From JADYZU01 sp964443055 (lineage in GTDB: Bacteria; Pseudomonadota; Alphaproteobacteria; Rhodobacterales; Rhodobacteraceae), in contig CAYUBT010000044.1 in NCBI GenBank assembly GCA_964443055.1, forward strand, positions 1 to 16,031: DNA of 16,031 nt, written 5' to 3'. Position numbers and translations under genes: made by a program. Below, one piece after another: positions 15,770 through 16,031 of this stretch. The notes beneath the pieces were generated by a model, which searched no databases, was not told where the DNA came from, and worked only from the letters and a program-made list of their open reading frames with translations. Numbering within the stretch: position 1 is the stretch's first letter; each line of letters opens with the position of its first letter.

Positions 15770-16031
15770 TCAGGGGGAAGTGACCTCGGCCCCATCGGGT
15801 GCCGCGCGGGGATCGAGGCGGATATTCCGCACGCGCGTCACGCCAAGCAGGGTCGTCAGCGTCGGGCTGCCGCTCGGCGAGAGTGCCCTGTAAAGCACCT
15901 CGCGGCTGAGACCCGCCCGCGCGCGACCTGTGACATGCCCCGGGCGCGCACGATCACGCCAAGGGCATGGGCGATTTAGCCCGCATCCCCCCTCTCGAAG
16001 GCATCGTGCAGAAAGTCGGCTTGCCGAGATA
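15770..16031 (-). pseudogene. Broken HigA/HI1420-type addiction-module antitoxin (5' part outside window)
   Basis: Read on the - strand, the frame entering from the right edge gives ADFLHDAFERGDAG, a TAA stop (15976-15978), then IAHALGVIVRARGMSQVAR. After a +1/-1 slip at 15914-15918 it gives GLSREVLYRALSPSGSPTLT, then TLLGVTRVRNIRLDPR, ending in TGA at 15770-15772. Joined, this is the helix-turn-helix antitoxin pattern of the HI1420 family (ALG..ARARGMSQ.A...GLSRE.LY.ALS..G.P...TLL). One missing base, for example in a GAG codon, restores VAREAGLSRE. The two lesions make a functional product unlikely. The partner HI1419/RelE-like toxin gene would lie just to the right, outside the window. The remnant ends 33 bases before the mutL start. 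Confidence 0.75.

Noticed and set aside
13424..15979. 851-codon + strand open frame opposite mutL
   Set aside because: It is antisense to a fully motif-supported mutL, is rich in His/Arg/Pro and Gly with no domain, and runs through the antitoxin remnant. A GC-skewed shadow frame.

Overview
The window is high-GC DNA with the codon usage of an alphaproteobacterium. A Rhodobacterales/Rhodobacteraceae origin is likely: the trehalose-type ThuEFGK importer, the class-III aminotransferase, the SIMPL protein and a very long Ala/Pro-rich protein with a GspC/PilP-like tail all look like proteins from that order. This assignment rests on remembered sequence likeness, not on a search. The content is mostly ordinary chromosomal genes. 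I see no phage, insertion sequence, CRISPR array, tRNA or rRNA.

Left block (1-5294, + strand): a carbohydrate ABC importer operon. It holds a periplasmic binding protein (thuE-like, cut by the window edge), two permeases (thuF-, thuG-like), the ATPase (thuK-like) and a BadF/BcrA-type sugar kinase. From the first permease onward the genes overlap or nearly touch. The gap between the binding protein and the first permease holds a nested RNA structure that includes a canonical U-tract terminator, the expected device for making more binding protein than membrane components. Import followed by phosphorylation is the simplest reading of the operon.

Middle block: a probable promoter at about 5304-5331 drives a 31-codon leader ORF whose stop codon overlaps the TTG start of a glycosyltransferase-like protein (5447-6427). 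Next come a TGTTC/GAACA repeat cluster with a likely terminator, a good sigma-70-type promoter, a duplicated ribosome-binding segment, and an O-acetylhomoserine sulfhydrylase gene (metY, 6621-7907). A convergent SIMPL-domain periplasmic protein (8013-8708, - strand) follows, separated by GC-rich hairpins. Divergent from it is a 983-residue single-pass membrane protein (8886-11837). It combines an N-terminal domain resembling GspL/PilM with a C-terminal domain resembling GspC/PilP, without any secretion or pilus genes nearby. It is the most interesting protein here.

Right block: a class-III aminotransferase (11960-13327, + strand) sits behind a perfect 20-bp palindrome that overlaps its candidate -35 element. 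It converges on a - strand pair, mutL (13904-15736) and a small lipoprotein gene (13442-13879). Upstream of mutL, at the right edge, are the remains of a HigA/HI1420-type addiction-module antitoxin (15770-16031, - strand). They are broken by an in-frame TAA and by a one-base frameshift. No intact reading frame covers this stretch.

No gap longer than about 300 bases is empty. The largest stretch without an intact gene is 15737-16031, which holds the antitoxin remnant. The 177-base gap at 8709-8885 holds the divergent leaders of two genes, and I could not fix promoters in it.
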